A stretch of DNA of 64,000 nt from NCBI GenBank assembly GCA_009760855.2, contig WPIO01000032.1, forward strand, positions 2,673,001 to 2,737,000. Direction: 5' to 3'. The notes under the pieces are model-generated. The model saw only the letters and a program-made list of their open reading frames with translations, searched no databases and had not been told where the DNA came from. Shown piece after piece: positions 12,738 through 27,700 of this stretch (positions within the stretch are counted from its first letter, which is position 1; every line of letters starts with the position of its first letter). Origin of the DNA: Cristatella mucedo. Its lineage: Eukaryota; Bryozoa; Phylactolaemata; Cristatellidae. A program made the translations under genes and the position numbers.

Positions 12738-15700
12738 TGAGTATTCCTGGTATTTCCCTGTATTTATTTAAGTAAATTTAAGTCCTGTGTCGTGAACACC
12801 TTGGTAAAGGGCAATCCAAGTTACGAACACAGTAGCGGGCGAAACAATGACTATTTTACCTTAATAATAATAATAATAATAATTCACTTGATAAAGCGCC
12901 CTCAGAGAACTTAATCTCTCTCTCTAGGCGCTTTACATTTGCTGTAAAGGGAAACCTTCTAGTTCAAGTTAAGAATGGGCCTTGAAGAGTTTCATAAGTA
13001 TTCTAGTTAAATAAAGCCTACCAATGGATCAGGTGTCACAGGACTCCAACAAGCATCGGAAAGCGGTTGGGTTCATAATAATTCAATTTATAGGGTGCCA
13101 ACTTGAGCTTCAAAGATGCTAACAAGATGCCATTCTACCTCCACAAAGTTCGGATAAAGCTAGGATACAACCTCTTCAGTTATTTAAGAAAAGTCATGCT
13201 TTTCATTGTGACTGAAAAGAACCTCTCGTCGAAGTCGGCAGACCAACCAGGATTCCTTTGGGAGGCCTGTTTCTGGGGTAGAATCACTGGCAAGCAAAGT
13301 CACTTATGCTGGTCATTTTGTCAGGAAGAGGAAAAACTGCATTCGTTTTTGAAGATACAGACATTCAAAAATTGCTTCCTACTATTCCTTAGCATGCGGA
13401 AAGTGGGAAAAATAAGATCGCTGTGTTCTAGTGTTTCTTTTTGTTTTTTAAATTGTGTTTTTATTTTTTTTATATTTATATGCTGCACAATATTGCTTTC
13501 AGTGTGCGTAGTATTATTTTTTTTAACTCTTTGATTTATTTTTTCGGTCGTTTAAAAATTCGAAAATAACTTGAGCTACTTGTTTCCTATTTTTAATGCA
13601 GATTCAGTTTTTTCGTAGGGCTCGGGAGAGAATTTTAAAAAACTCCCGTAACACCGCATTAAAAATCACGATCCTGGTTATAAACTCGGTGCGAGAACGA
13701 ACCCAGTCTCGGTTTATGTTCTTAAGCCTGGTTCCCAATTATAATAATAATGAACTAACTTAAATGATAGATATTTGTTGGAAGTCATCGCCACTGGGAG
13801 AGGGCACCCGGAGGTCAGTTGTTGGATCCAATTTTTTTAGTTTTCAATGTTAAAACTCTTCCTTTTTCCGATGAAATTGTGACTACAAATTGGGCTTTCT
13901 TTTCTCTACAGATGCCCTTTTAGTGTATTTGTGGTTCAACCATTTCAAGCAACATGGAAATTATGTCAACTTCCTTGAAGCTGTTTTTCTGGCATTCACA
14001 CTTCGATTGCAGATAACTTCCCAAACTTATTTGACCATAATGTCGATCAAATAGTAAGGAGAGTTCTAATACCGCTCCGAAACAAAAAATCCTCAAAACT
14101 GGCTGAGCCGGCATTTGCACTGTAGCCTCAACACATAGGGGCAGATAGGGCAAGACTTTTCCACTCCAGGCTTTCATGCCGTGCACCTCGTAAATGCCAG
14201 TTAGGAAATCTTTCTTGTGCATGCGCATAATGCAATTATACAGACTAGTATCACATGTTAGCCTACATCATTAGTTTCCAGCTAATGTAAAGAGCTTAAG
14301 ACAAAAAAGTACTTATGGTGCTCTACTAGGGCAGAATATTTACCGGTGAGATTTATATTACTGTTCCATTCACACCTCTTCCCAGGTGTAACATAGTATT
14401 GCTATACAGCCGTATTCGTATTGCTTATTGTTCTAAGAGCGTGTGCATAATGAAATTAAAGTCGTTACGGTCTATCCTCTTCGTCCTCAATAGTGGTCAC
14501 AAAATTTCGCTTTTTGTTTTAGTTCCGAGAAAAAGCTTTGTGGTTTACATCAACGACAAGCTCTTCCAAGGATCACTCATGCAACCGGCGAGTCACGTGA
14601 TTTTATCAGCTCACTTATCAAAATCTTTAACTTATCCAGATCTAGTCAACATGCAATTCCAAACGAAATGGAGTCCTTCACAGGTATGTGCATGAGCTCA
14701 ACTCGGTATATATATCACAATTTGTTATTCTATTATTTATTAAGCTTTGCTATTCTAAAAGAGTCGGTTAGGAGAGGTCTGGCATCTGCAAATGAAATTC
14801 CTCGCCAAAAGTCGCAACTCAAAAAATGAGACATTCTGAAAAGAACAAGATGTTGATGCTGAAGCATTAAGGGATTGAAACTGTCGAAATATTTCAGCTG
14901 GGTTTAAAGAGCGTGATTTTTGGACCTTTTTTCAGAGTATGAGTCTGCATTGTTGCACTTGCTGTTTTAGCAAAGAAAATGGGTAGTAAATTGATTTAAT
15001 TGATTTAAAAGCTAAATCGCTCGCTATATTTATTGCCAACTTCAATGATGTGTGAAATTTTACGGCAGCCCAGCAAATACTGAATTACAGCAGTCTAGAA
15101 AACACAGAACTGTGGAGCTGCAATATATTTTGTCATGTGTGATTATTGGCTGTGGAGGCGAAACTCTAAATTAAATCACAAGCATCAACCTGGGGTCGAT
15201 GAGGTCCACAAATTACAAGCCTTTGATTATAGTCTTAATAGGGCACCTCGTTGTGGCTATATTAAGCCAGTGTGAGGGTCACCAAAGAGTGTGCACTGCG
15301 TGCTTTTCTTTTTTGAAATGCATAGTAAGTTTAATTGTAGCCACTTTACAAAAAGCAGCAAGCGGCTGCTCAAGCAAGAATATTGCTCTAGCAAGTTAAT
15401 ACAGAATTATTGAGCTCTCTGAGCTCTTAATTTCCATTCTCCGCCGAAGGAGAAGAGTTAAGAAGAAAAGGTTCAATCCGGTCGACGCCAGAAGATGAAC
15501 AAAGTTTCCCCTTAGCCTAACCGGCTCGGGGAGATTTCCTCATTTTCCAGAACAAGACGGACGGATTTTTAATGGGCTGACCTCGAATTAGGACACGGAA
15601 TTAGTTTGGTTGACAGTGGTTGCTCGAGAATTTCCGGTATATTACATGTGATACCATAGGCTCCTCTGGTTGATTCATCGCAAAGATTATTTTGTAGCTA

Positions 15701-18700
15701 ATGTAAAGCGCCTATAAAGAGATTGAGTTCTCTGAAGGCACTTTATCAAATGCGTTATTATTATTATTATTATTATTATAAAATAGGTAATGTAATCAAA
15801 ATTGCTACAGGCGGATGACATGGATTACACAGCAGATGTGTGAGCGGCCCACTGACTTGTGAGACGGCTAGTTCGCCTCTCTTCTCAGACGTTCGGGCAC
15901 ATCCTTACCAATCCCTATTTTCGGTCACTTTTTTTAGGACATGCTAGCTAGTTCGGATGAGGTTCACCGATTAATTTTACTAATAACAATAATAATATAT
16001 TTGTATACCGCCCTCGGAGAACTGAATTTCTTTCTTGGAACTGTACAGATGCTGCGCACAAATCATTACCAAATAATTGGCGATAACATCCGCAAGTAGC
16101 AGGCATAGTGCAAGCAGGTACATGCACACGAAGGACGAATCAGAAAGACCCACCAAATGCTGTGCTAGACATGTGCTTACTTAAATCTGAATAAATAGTA
16201 TGCTTCTATCATACCTGTTCATTCCACACTGTTTATAACCCTTCACTTATTTATCGTTGGTCGCCAAGCTCAGCTGTAACTATTACAGGATGTCGTCACT
16301 TCTAAATAGAACTGCGAATTCATTTATTATTGCGTGACAAGGAGGATTCGGTATGGGGAGCTGGGTTTTTCGTCGTTTATTGTGACTTTGGCCGATACTG
16401 TCCGTCTAATATCTGCAAGACAGGAGTTTAGTCTATTAACTGCCTCAGCTGTCTCAGAAATTTTGACCCATAGACAAACGGTGTCGCCAGCACTGACCTT
16501 ATAATCTAAACCATATGATTCCTCCCCGCGCTAAAGAGCGGCCTCGGGCGACTCCTAGCGTGGTGTGGACCTTTACTTGATTTCTCCGTAATACCTTCGG
16601 GTATTCCGCTGCTATCTTCGCTGTGACTATTTATGAGCTGTCCTCGGATATGCTACACAAAACAGGACCTGCTTAGCATAAGATGCGATGTCGCCATTAG
16701 TCGATACCTACCGGCGGGCCTTCTCCGGCGGGTCAGTGAGAACCTACCTGCATCCTGCGTTTGCCCCATCAACAGCTCGGCTATGAAACCTACGACTCGT
16801 AAGTTTAAAGCGCTAAATAGTACTTGCTGCGGTAGTAGCCCACCCGCTGTAGCCCAGCACGTTGTGAAACGTCGTCCCACGGCCGTTACCAAGGTCCAAT
16901 TCAAATTCGAAGAGCCAGGGTCCGCCGGGCCCGACGCAAACGGTAGAGAATACGAGCCACTTTATCGCCGTCGCCCAGTTGTTGGACAGCCTCTTAAATT
17001 CCGTCTACTAAATGTCCGCTCGCTAAAAACCAAGGGGTTACTTATCCGCGATCAGGTGGTCCAGGAGAAGCTAGATGCATTTCTGCTTACCGAAACCTGG
17101 ATGACGCCTTGTTCCAGCAACTGTATTTCTGAGACCACCCCACCCGGGTTCTCATTCTATCAGTCCATGCGTTCTGACAAGGTTGGTGGCGGGGTTGCAA
17201 TTGTTGTTCGCGAATCGCTGGGCTATAAAATGTGCAGTTTCTCGCATGGGTCATCGTTTGAATCGGTTGCTATCAGGTCTTCATCAAAGACAATGCCTCT
17301 AACCGTTGCGATATACCGACCTCCTGGCTGTCTAAACTTGTTTATAGAGGAGTTTTCAGAGTTCCTCGCTAAAATATTTGTGTGTGACAGGCCGTTACTG
17401 ATTTTAGGAGACTTCAATATTCACGTTGACAACCCTAGCAACAGCCAGGTCCGCTCATTTCTTGACTGTCTGGAGAATTTTGGTTTGGCCCAACACGTTA
17501 ATCATAGCACCCACGTCGGTGGCCACATTCTAGATCTCGTGATCACTAAGGATTTCCTCCCCACTGACTTTGTGGTGTGCCCACTGACCCTCTCAGATCA
17601 TTGTTCGGTCTCGTTTACTGTTCCTGCTCCCTCGTACGTGCAGGGCAATGTCGAATTTGTCAAACGACGTAACTTACAAAGCATTAACATGGACAAATTT
17701 TTGAAATCTGTTTGTGATGCAGGACTTCTTGATCTGCATTCAGACTCGACCGGCAGCCTCGATACCCTCACTGATGCGATGAACATGACACTCAGGAGTG
17801 CTCTTGACAAGCATGCTCCCGTTCGCTCTATCCGTGTTCAAAATCGTCGAGGTTGCTTTCAATTTACAAAAAAACTCCTTAAGATGCGCCGTGTTAAGCG
17901 CAGGCTGGAACGTCATTTCGAGAAATCGGGGTCTGAGGCAGACCTAGTCAATTTTAAAGACTTCCTTCGAGTTAACACCCGAAAGCTTAAAAAAGCCAGG
18001 GCTTCTTTTTTCATTAGAAAACTGAATTCCTGACAGTCAGACACTAAACAGATTTATAAGGCAGTAAACCATTTACTGGCCAATGCTGTGATGTCTGACT
18101 CCCCAGATATTAAGGGCTCAGCCGAAAAGTTTTCAGCCTTCTTTACTGAAAAAATTGTGCACATTCGTGCCTCCATTAAGCCCCCTCCGACCAAAGCAAT
18201 CGCCGTTCCTCAACCTGTGACCTTTCTTAAAAGGTTCTCCGATGTTTCTGCTTGTGATGTGGCTGCCTTAATAAGGTCTAGCAAAAAGAGCTCGTCTCCT
18301 GAAGACCCTATACCTTCATCACTGTGGTCTTCACTTGCAGACCAACTTAGCCCTGCCACAACCAAGATTTTTTAATGCTTCTTTGGGAAAAGAAGTCCCC
18401 AAGTCCTTCAAATCGGCAATCATTAGACCTATTCTTAAAAAGCCTGGATTAGACACAGAGGTCCTAGCAAACTATCGTCCAGTTTCCCTTCTTCCGTTCT
18501 TATCAAAGATTCTTGAAAAAATTGTTGCTAAGCAGCTAGTTGAACATATTAAAAATAATGGAATGTCAGAAACATTTAAATCAGGTTTCAAGAGGCAGCA
18601 CTCTACTGAAACTGCTCTCCTCCGTGGTAACAATGACATTCTACGTGGCAACGACGACGGAAATGTCACTGCCGTAGCTCTGCTAGATCTGTCTGCTGCC

Positions 18701-21700
18701 CTCGACACCATTGATCACGAAGTTCTGCTTGAACGATTGAGAACAACGATCGGTCTGGCAGACGAAGCACTGACGTGGTTTAAATCCTACTTGTCTGATC
18801 GTGTTCAATCCGTGTCGTGTGGGGGTCAGGTCTCAGACATGAGAAGGGTCACCTGTGGAGTCCCTCAAGGGTCTGTACTTGGTCCCTTGCTGTTCTCTAT
18901 TTATACGCAACCTCTGAGAAAAGTGATTAAGACCCATGGAATAGAATATCACTTTTATGCTGACGATACTCAGTTGTATTTGTCATTCAAACCGTCGGAA
19001 TCTGCTGCAGCAACTGAGAAACTGAATGCTTGCTTTGCCGATATTCGATCCTGGATGTCGGAAAACTTTGGAGTCCCAGCTGAAATGTTGCTGGTAATTC
19101 ATCGATGCCTATGTTCCCTTAAGTTCACAAAGCTATCTCTTTCGAGAATCTAATGAAGAGAGACTGGGCATTAATATATACAAGCTGAATAAACAGCCCG
19201 TTTTGTATAGCAACAGAAGAGCCTCTGTGGCTATCACCACCGCTTGCAGATGCAATTAAGGTTCGCCCACCGCAGGATTCGAACCGACTACCTCGGGACC
19301 AGGGTAATGAAAAGCAACCGCAGTGTGCCAGCTTGGGACACGTCAAAATCCTATCCTTTGGTTTGGTGATAATTCAAACAATTTCTAATTTTAATTTGCT
19401 TAGATTAGCTCGTTTTTGGGTGATCAATTGCAAACCGGAGCTGTCTTTGGCCCATGTTGCCCCAACGTTGATAACATTTTATCGGCCTACTTCCAGTCAA
19501 AAGGCATTGCCAAAATTAGGCCTTTTTTTGACAAAAGAAGACAGCTAAATCAGTTCAGCCGTTAAAATTAATTAGTGCAATTTCCTTTATTCGAGACTCC
19601 GAGCTTTACCCTGATCGTCTGCAGAAGGTGCAAAGTGAATTCAGTTTCGCATGTATTCTATTGTCCACGGTCGAGCTTCCACATCACCTTCCCTGGATTC
19701 CTACCGAGCATTAAATCGACTTCAAATTCTCCTCTTTAGCTGCACGTCGCTTCACTCGCTTGCACCAGCCTACCTAGCCAACCTACTTGCTCATCAAGTG
19801 TGCTCTCGCACTCACTCCCCTTGGCTTCCAAATCTCTCGCTGCGCCATGCATTAAACTGAACACTTTTGAGGTAAATCCGAGCATGAAAAATCTTAAACT
19901 ATCCTATAGGTTGCTAAATTATCTTCGGTGACTTTTTCAATTTGAGTTACAGTTGAGACGCATCTGTTCAATCCGAATTGAATGAATTTCTGTGAACTTA
20001 TTTTTGTCATTGTATACTTACTGTTCAATTTCTTTTACTATCAAGAGTTCCTTCTAACCAATGGCTATTTTGTGTCTTTATGTGTGCTTTTGCATGCTTA
20101 TCTATGCATAACATGCGTGAGCTGTTATATGTTTTTGTGCGAGTATATCTTTCTTTTCATTCACTGTTGGCAAATGCTTCTCTTGGGGCGAGTTCTAAAC
20201 CCCTAAATAAAGATTTTCTTCTTCTCTAAGGGACCATACAAGCTATATATTTATTATTATTCTTTAATTATTAGGAAAGTGACTCATTCTATTTTTGGCT
20301 TTTATCTTTGTGTACACACCATCTAAAAAAACTTTTAAAATTCTCCTTGGTTGGTTGGTTATATTTTGCGACTGCATATGCAGCAGGAAAAGGTCAGACT
20401 ATACAGACAAGAATCTGTCTAATGATATAAAAGAAGACAAACTGTTCAGCTTGATGGTTCATATCCAGTGAGTAAAGTCTTTCGGGCAAATGTTTTGATT
20501 TTTCAAAGTTTTAATTTTAGTTTTAATTTTATTTTTAAAGTTTTAATTGTTTATTTACTTGCAATCTAGCTGCTTCGACTGCTACTTAAAAGCGGGACAT
20601 TAAGCCCTTGAAAATCTAACATGACAATACCTATATACTGTTTATTATTTCTTCATTTATACTCCATTGTCTTCGCATGACTTGTGAGGGTTTGGTTTGC
20701 TGTCCCATACGAGCGTACCACGTTTCTGTAGAACGTACTTGCAGACAGTTTGGTTTTAATTGGCTGTCACTAATTTCTTATTTGTATTACTTAATACCCA
20801 TCAGCGTGTTTGAAATTGAGACCATTGATTGCGATTACTTCTCCCTAATGGTTTGATTGTCTTGAGGTGCTTCAGGTCACCAAAGTGAATTTCCTGCAAA
20901 AATACTGCCTTAGTTTACGAGTTGCGTTTCTATCAAGCCTTTAAGCCTATTTGCTGCTTCTTCTCGATTTCCCTAAGATATCCTTGGCCCTTTTAGAGAA
21001 ACATCTCTACTAACTTGGAGTGTGGATTCTGGGACTTCGCTGAAAATGAGTGGTCAACTTACGGATGCATTAGCAAGGGAGTCAACGAAAATGGGGTTTT
21101 ATGCTCCTGCAACCACACCACCAACTATGCGATTCTGATGGTATGTCGTCTTGGCGATACCTACATAACGAAGCCCTTCCTGCTGCACAGTATGCGTGGG
21201 GGATCATTTCATCCGTCTATCCTCTTCACTGGTCTTGATGAAACTAAATACACAGGCATAATGCTCGACCAAATCACTTTGAACGGCACCTCGCCGCATA
21301 AGTTGAGAGTAGTAGTGCTCCAGTTGTACACAGTCATCAAACCGTATGCATAAGCGATTAATGATATCTAAGCTGCACCGGCAGCTTTGTGCTTCCTACT
21401 GACCGCTTTTATAAGCTCGCTCATCCAAAGCAAATCCGTCGTTCGACTTAATAATAATGCACTTGATAAAGCGCCCTCAGAGAACTCAATCTCTCTCTAG
21501 GCGCTTTACATTTGCTGCAAAGGGAAATCCAATTGAATGGTGAGTAATATCATGCTTGATAGGCAAACAAAATGAATAACATGGTTAGGGGTGACATGCA
21601 CAGGGTCAGCATGCAAATGTGGTTAGTGGCAGCATGCACAGTGTCAGCACGCATAAGCATATGAAGGACGAATCACAGGGACCCACTAAATGCTGTCCTC

Positions 21701-24700
21701 GATAGGTGTGTTTTTAAGTTCATTTTAAATGTGGTCAGGTCAGGGGATGTTCTGACGCATGTCGGGAGGGAGTTCCAGGCTTTGGGAGCATTCGAACTAA
21801 ATGCACGGTCTCCAAAGGATTTGAGGTTTGTATGAGGTATTTGTAGACTGTTGGATTACGAAAAGCGGGAACTTGGTTATTATGACTAACAATGATATCG
21901 GCTGATGATGGGCTGTCCGTGTGCTTTATAGGTATCAATGATAGGTAATGCAAGGGTATGTGCGATTTTATTGTATTTTAAAACTCCCGCAATTTCTTAA
22001 CGTGTCGTTTCCATATCTTACAGCGTATGCTATGTTGAATAAATATTTCTGTACCAGGCTTAGGCTATCCCAAGATAGAAAATGAAATCAGCTAAAGACG
22101 TTAGTGCAAGGAGTTGCAGTTTTGACATGAGGCTCAAGTTTTTCAGACAGTGGTTACTCTCTCAGCTCTAACTCGGAAACGTGGCTTTTTGTCCCCATAA
22201 ATTCTCTCTAAGTATTCTTCTCTGTTTACCCCGAGATTTGTATCTGCTGTAGCTATATTTCAAACCAAATAAAAATTCTTAATTTATCTATGATAGACAT
22301 CGGCCTTTTTTGGATTTGGCATCTTTGATCCAGCAATACTTTTTTAGAAGCTAGACTAGCCCTTTCCTTGGATCGATTAGTATAATCTAAGGTGGTCCTC
22401 GTATGACTGTCGGTGGACAGTCAGTCCTGATCTTGTTATGCTTTCTTAAGCTTACTAATCCTAGCTGGCTTAGCACCAATTTATCAAAACTCAATAAATG
22501 CATCTTTTTTCATGCCCGGAAGATATATAAAGCCAGAGCGTCTCCTTTAATTGCAAACTACAGTCTTGTCATTTAAAATGTATGTAAATTTGTAAAAATG
22601 TTGAATTATTTGTTTGATGCCCCTAATATTAATCTTACGGCTGATTTTTTCCGCTTTTTACTTCAAAAACACCTCATAGACTCGTGCCTACATTAAGCCG
22701 TCTTCACTTAAATACATGAGCTTAGTCGCAACATCCAAAAGCTTCCTGTAGAAAAGGTCCTAACTTTCTGCTGATAAATTAGTTTCATTCATCAGACCGG
22801 TCACTTTGTGATTTCTGCAACTTTAAGATATTGGCCTTATGCTTTTTATAATTTGTATGGAGTCATTCAAAAAATTAAAAAGGATCCTCGTTATCGGCTG
22901 TGACTTCTTTGCCTATGAAGGTCGACTGTACTGATCATTTAAACTGTCAGGATCAGCGTCAGCTATTGACGACTAACTTTTAGTCTGCCGTGCAGACATT
23001 TGTTCTGAATTTTGGCTAATTTTCATTTTCGGAGGACAATAAAAAAGAACTTCTACTTGTAAGATATTTGTAAGTTAAGGTTTGGACAAGACATTCTGAT
23101 TATTTGATTGGGATTTTTATTGTGACCATCAGCATGAGCTCCTACTCTATGTGTCCTCTTAGATGACTAGTTGACATAAAAAAGTCTTATTCTGGAGATG
23201 GCTTCCAGAATTTGTCATTATATTCAATCCTCGCCAAAGATTAGTGTTAGCCTACCGCATTGGGTAGCTAAATATCTCAAAGGTTCCCTGATTCTGCCTA
23301 CACAGGACAGCTGAAATTCTAATTTGGCAGGGTTCCCAGAAACCGTCAAGCCTCTACAGCTGATGATGGCTAAGTGCTGCACCAGTTTCGACCTCCTGAT
23401 TCCCTTAGTTCCTGTATGGGCAATTAATTAGGTGCATCATTCTTCGCTTAAAGGCCTTTCTCAGCAGAGGCTTTTACTCTAGAGTCGCTGGGATGTGGAA
23501 CTCCCTTGCAAATCTCTCAGGCAATGACGTCTCTTCTCCTTCCGACTCGGATGCATTCTTTAAAGCCGATCGGTGCTGCTATTTTTTGTCTACTCTATCA
23601 ATCCAACCAACTGCCTTCTTGACTCAGCTATACTTGTCACTTTTGTGTGTGAAATGATGTCTTGTGGATACCGTATGTTTCTTAGGCTTGGAATGTGCAA
23701 TAGAAAACTATCCAGTGTTACAGCAACTTAGTTTTGTGGCTTTCTGGAGTCACACAAATAAGTGACACTGAACCCAACTTTATAAAGACATTTTAGTAAT
23801 TACTTTGTTCTTTTTGCGTGCAAAGCCTCCATCTAAAAATATTTGTGAATTCAAGAATTAGCACTGCAAAGTCTCTCAAAACATTTTCCAATCCTTAAAG
23901 GATACCGCTCGAGAAGAGAGCATAATTCCTGTAACCTGTTTTCCTGAGTTTCGCACAATCTACGACCTTCATTTTAGATTCAGGGCCCAAAATTTCTCTA
24001 TTTATTTGCCCCATTTTGACCAGAAACTTTTGCTAGATTGATTTTAAGTGTATTAAGCTCACTTGTTGATATTATGTACCCGTGCTTACTTTTGATCTGT
24101 TACCTATATAAAAAAACATGCAGTTTCTTTGTCCCTGTTGGTGACCTTTAAATGATTATTGTTTTAAGTTTCAGTCGTACATTTCAATTTCTTTAGACAC
24201 TTTTTAATGAGCCGACTTTCCTGAGCATTTGGATAAGCTGTGACTGCTTGCATTCTTATTAAATACGATACGATTTAATTATACAAAATAATACCTAGAC
24301 ATCTCATTGAGGCTGAAGATGCCACATATTTTCTCAGTCATTAATTCATTCGTGTGGTCATTTATTTACTCACTGTACTTCTGGTAGTGCAGCCTTTATT
24401 TTTCTCGGCTTCAGTGGAGAGTGCATTACGCAAGCTGATCATTTTTGCATGATCGCAGCACCGTCTCTCGTAGCTAGCACATCAAATATGTAACAAGCGA
24501 CGGGACTGTGATTTTATTTTAAGCGACGACTGTTTGCCTGGTGACCATCGATGTCGTACCATTGGATTTGTAAGTTTAAAAAGCTGACGGTAGATCGTGT
24601 CTTGATCTTCATCCATTGTAATCTTACATCTCTTGCTGATAGGCATGGTCTTGTGTAAGCATGTGCACCACATTCGTGACGATTTATACGCGACTCGGAA

Positions 24701-27700
24701 CTAAAAGAATTTTAGCTCCGCGGTGGTTCCCGACTGTCACGTGATACGTGAATGCAGCATGACAACCTACTATATGTAGACAGATACTCTGTCCTCTATC
24801 ACCAGCTTGAGGTGTGATCTCGTTTGACCAGATTGGGACTCCCTGCGAATTGATACTATCAGCCTGGTTTTCAACTAGATCAAAATTAAAACACATGTAC
24901 CCGGCATAGAAAGTCGATGTGGACTTGATTCGGCATGTGGACTTCCTTTTCTCAGTTGGGGCCCTGTATTTATGTGTATTAAGCCCAAACGAGATTACAA
25001 GCAGACTGGTGTTCTGTAGTTTTAAGAGACGATAATCTACCTGTTTTTTCTGAAGAACACGTGCGGTATTTACGGTATTTACCTTGTTTAACTTCCAGCG
25101 CATCAGCAGTGCACCAACGAATGACACGGTACACCACGTAATTCTGCAATCAATCACCCGCATCGGTCTATCGTTGTCGGTGGCCTTGCTTACTATCGTC
25201 ATCGTTTCTTTCCTGCTATTCAGGTAGGAATTGCATGGCAAAGCTAGCGGCAATATGCTCTGCTATTATTTTTATCAGCTGGCCTCAGAAGTAAGTTGGC
25301 GTAACAAACATTTGCTTTCTCATGCAGGTATACGAGTGTATGTGCCAGTACGTATACCGGTATCCGACTAGTGCTGATATCGAATGCAGAATTCCGGTAG
25401 TTGAAATTGGTGTAAGCTATTGCTTAAGTGTGTATGTTTTCAAATAGGAAACTGAGGAAGACAGTGTCCCAACAAGTACTATTCAACCTATCCTTGTCAA
25501 TCCTGCTGCTGGATTCCTTCTTTCTTGTTGGTATCGATCAAACCGAAAATGAGATTGCTTGCATCACGCTAGCCATTCTTCTACACGTGTTCTTACTGGC
25601 TTCCGTTGCATGGATGTCTACTGAAGCCGTACTGCAATACTTACGGTAAGAAATGAGAGTTGCATTAACGGGCGCTATACAATGAGATGTCCTCTACGGG
25701 GTTGTAATGCAAATGATGAGTATAGCGAAGAAAGGGCTTCTCACCTCAGCACTGCCACGTACTGCGTCCTTGATGCAGCACTCCAGTAAATATCTTCCTT
25801 GAGGTTTTCTCGATGATAAATGCATTGAGTCACCATCCGTTATGCCTGCTAAAAGTTACCCGTGCGCTCAAACGACGAAGGGTAGGACGGAAGCCGACAT
25901 CCACCGCTTGCAGCAGGTATCTGGTATCTGGGAGGTTCGTGTAAGCAAGTAAGCATGAATTTAGGGGTTAATTGTACTGCAAACACTTGTTAAGCTCCGA
26001 CTGAACTCGACTCCGGTGCCCGCCAATAGATTAGCCCAATTAGGATTGTGCCTACCGACCAGCAGTCGTCGGCAGCATTTCCCTAGTACGTATAATTGGT
26101 TTTGGGCATTTTTCCAAGCTCGTGCGCTCATGCCACTCACTTTTGTCGCTAAAAGGTTTCACCGAATCCATGCACACGTCGCTGGCTGCGGGTCTTCCAA
26201 TCCAAATAAAATGTATGCACTGCAGGAATTCCTGCAAGTTTGGCAAAGCATGAATTCTAGTGAAAGCGTGGCATTCTAACGATGTGCATAAAAACCTGAA
26301 GGTCAGCCTATGTCTAGCTTACGTTCCCACATCAGAGTAAATTTTTATCTGCGTCGTGTATTTTATGAAACTGTGCACATCTTGATAAAGGGTAACAGTG
26401 GTGAGCGTTTGCCCCTGCGGACTTATCTTTTTGCTTGTGTGTATTGGGTACATACAATAATAATAATAATAATAATAATGCACTTGATAAAGCACCCTCA
26501 GAGAATTCAATCTCTTTCTAGGCACTTTACTTTTCCTGCAAAGGGAAACGCGATTTAATGGTGAATAATATCATTCTTGATAGACAACATGATTAACATG
26601 GTTAGGGGTGACATGCACAGGGTCAGCATGCAAGTGTGGCTAGTGGCAGCATGCACAGTGTCAGCACGCATAAGCACATGAAGGACGAATCACAGGGACC
26701 CAGTAAATGCTGTCTTAAATAGGTGCGTTTTAACGTTCTTTTTAAATGTGGTCAAGTCAGGGGATGTTCTGACGGGAGACGGGAGTTCCAGGCTTTGTGA
26801 GCATACGAACTAATGCACGGTCACCAAAGGATTTGAGGTTTGTACGAGGTATTTGTAAACTGTTGGATTCCGAAAAGCCGATTGTACGATGCTTGGCCTG
26901 GTGGGGCAGCAGATCTGAGATATAGGCTGGAGCCAAAGAATGAAGTGACTTAAAAGTGAGCGACAGAACCTTGAAGTCGATGCATTGCTTGACTGGTAGC
27001 CAGTGCAGGTCGGCGAGAAGTGGTGTGATGTGGCAACTGCGACGCTCACGACAGACAAGCCTAGCTGCTGAGTTTTGCACCAGCTGTAATCACCTGATTG
27101 CATATGCCGGTAGACCAGCAAGCAGCGGATGATTCAGTGCATGTCACCAGTCATGGGGATAAATATATATAATGATTCAGCTCTCTTAAGGTGCTATGCA
27201 AGATGCATAATTAAATTTTAATGCTTCTTGGCTGGATCATTATACCTTCTGGACCATCCAAATACGCAAAAAACATAGGATTACACTAATGATTTACCTA
27301 GTACACCTGTGTGAGTGTAAACTGCATAGAAATATTGTTTCAATAATACAGTTAAAACTTAATAATAGACTATATATAGACAGTATATAATAATATTAAT
27401 ACATCTGCATAGTGCAATAAATTTGCTAATTTCCTGTCTGGTTGCCTCACATAAACCATGTCAACTGATTAACTGGTTAATATCTATAGCAATCACAGTT
27501 TCGGAACACATTAGATAACAATGGCAGTTCACACGTAACAATAAAATTCCATAGTATCAGGTAGGTTTGAGCTTCATTGTATATGTCGTCAAGTCAGGTA
27601 ACGCGACAATGCTAGTCTGTTTTGATTTCTGGGCTTACGCATCATTGCCATCGAGGACGGGAGATCAATTTTGAGATTGATTGAGAGGCACAGCTAAACG

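Noticed and set aside
13103-13534. 143-codon plus-strand frame ending in a hydrophobic stretch
   Set aside because: The hydrophobic end is a translation of T-rich DNA; no start context or homology.
19183-19342. tRNA gene suggested by the B box GGTTCGAATCC
   Set aside because: No acceptor stem or anticodon arm can be drawn, and it shares body and tail with two other copies, so it is a SINE.
24684-25253. 189-codon minus-strand frame, one of the longest in the window
   Set aside because: It is antisense to the TM1 exon; the plus-strand exon has splice sites, phase agreement and family motifs.
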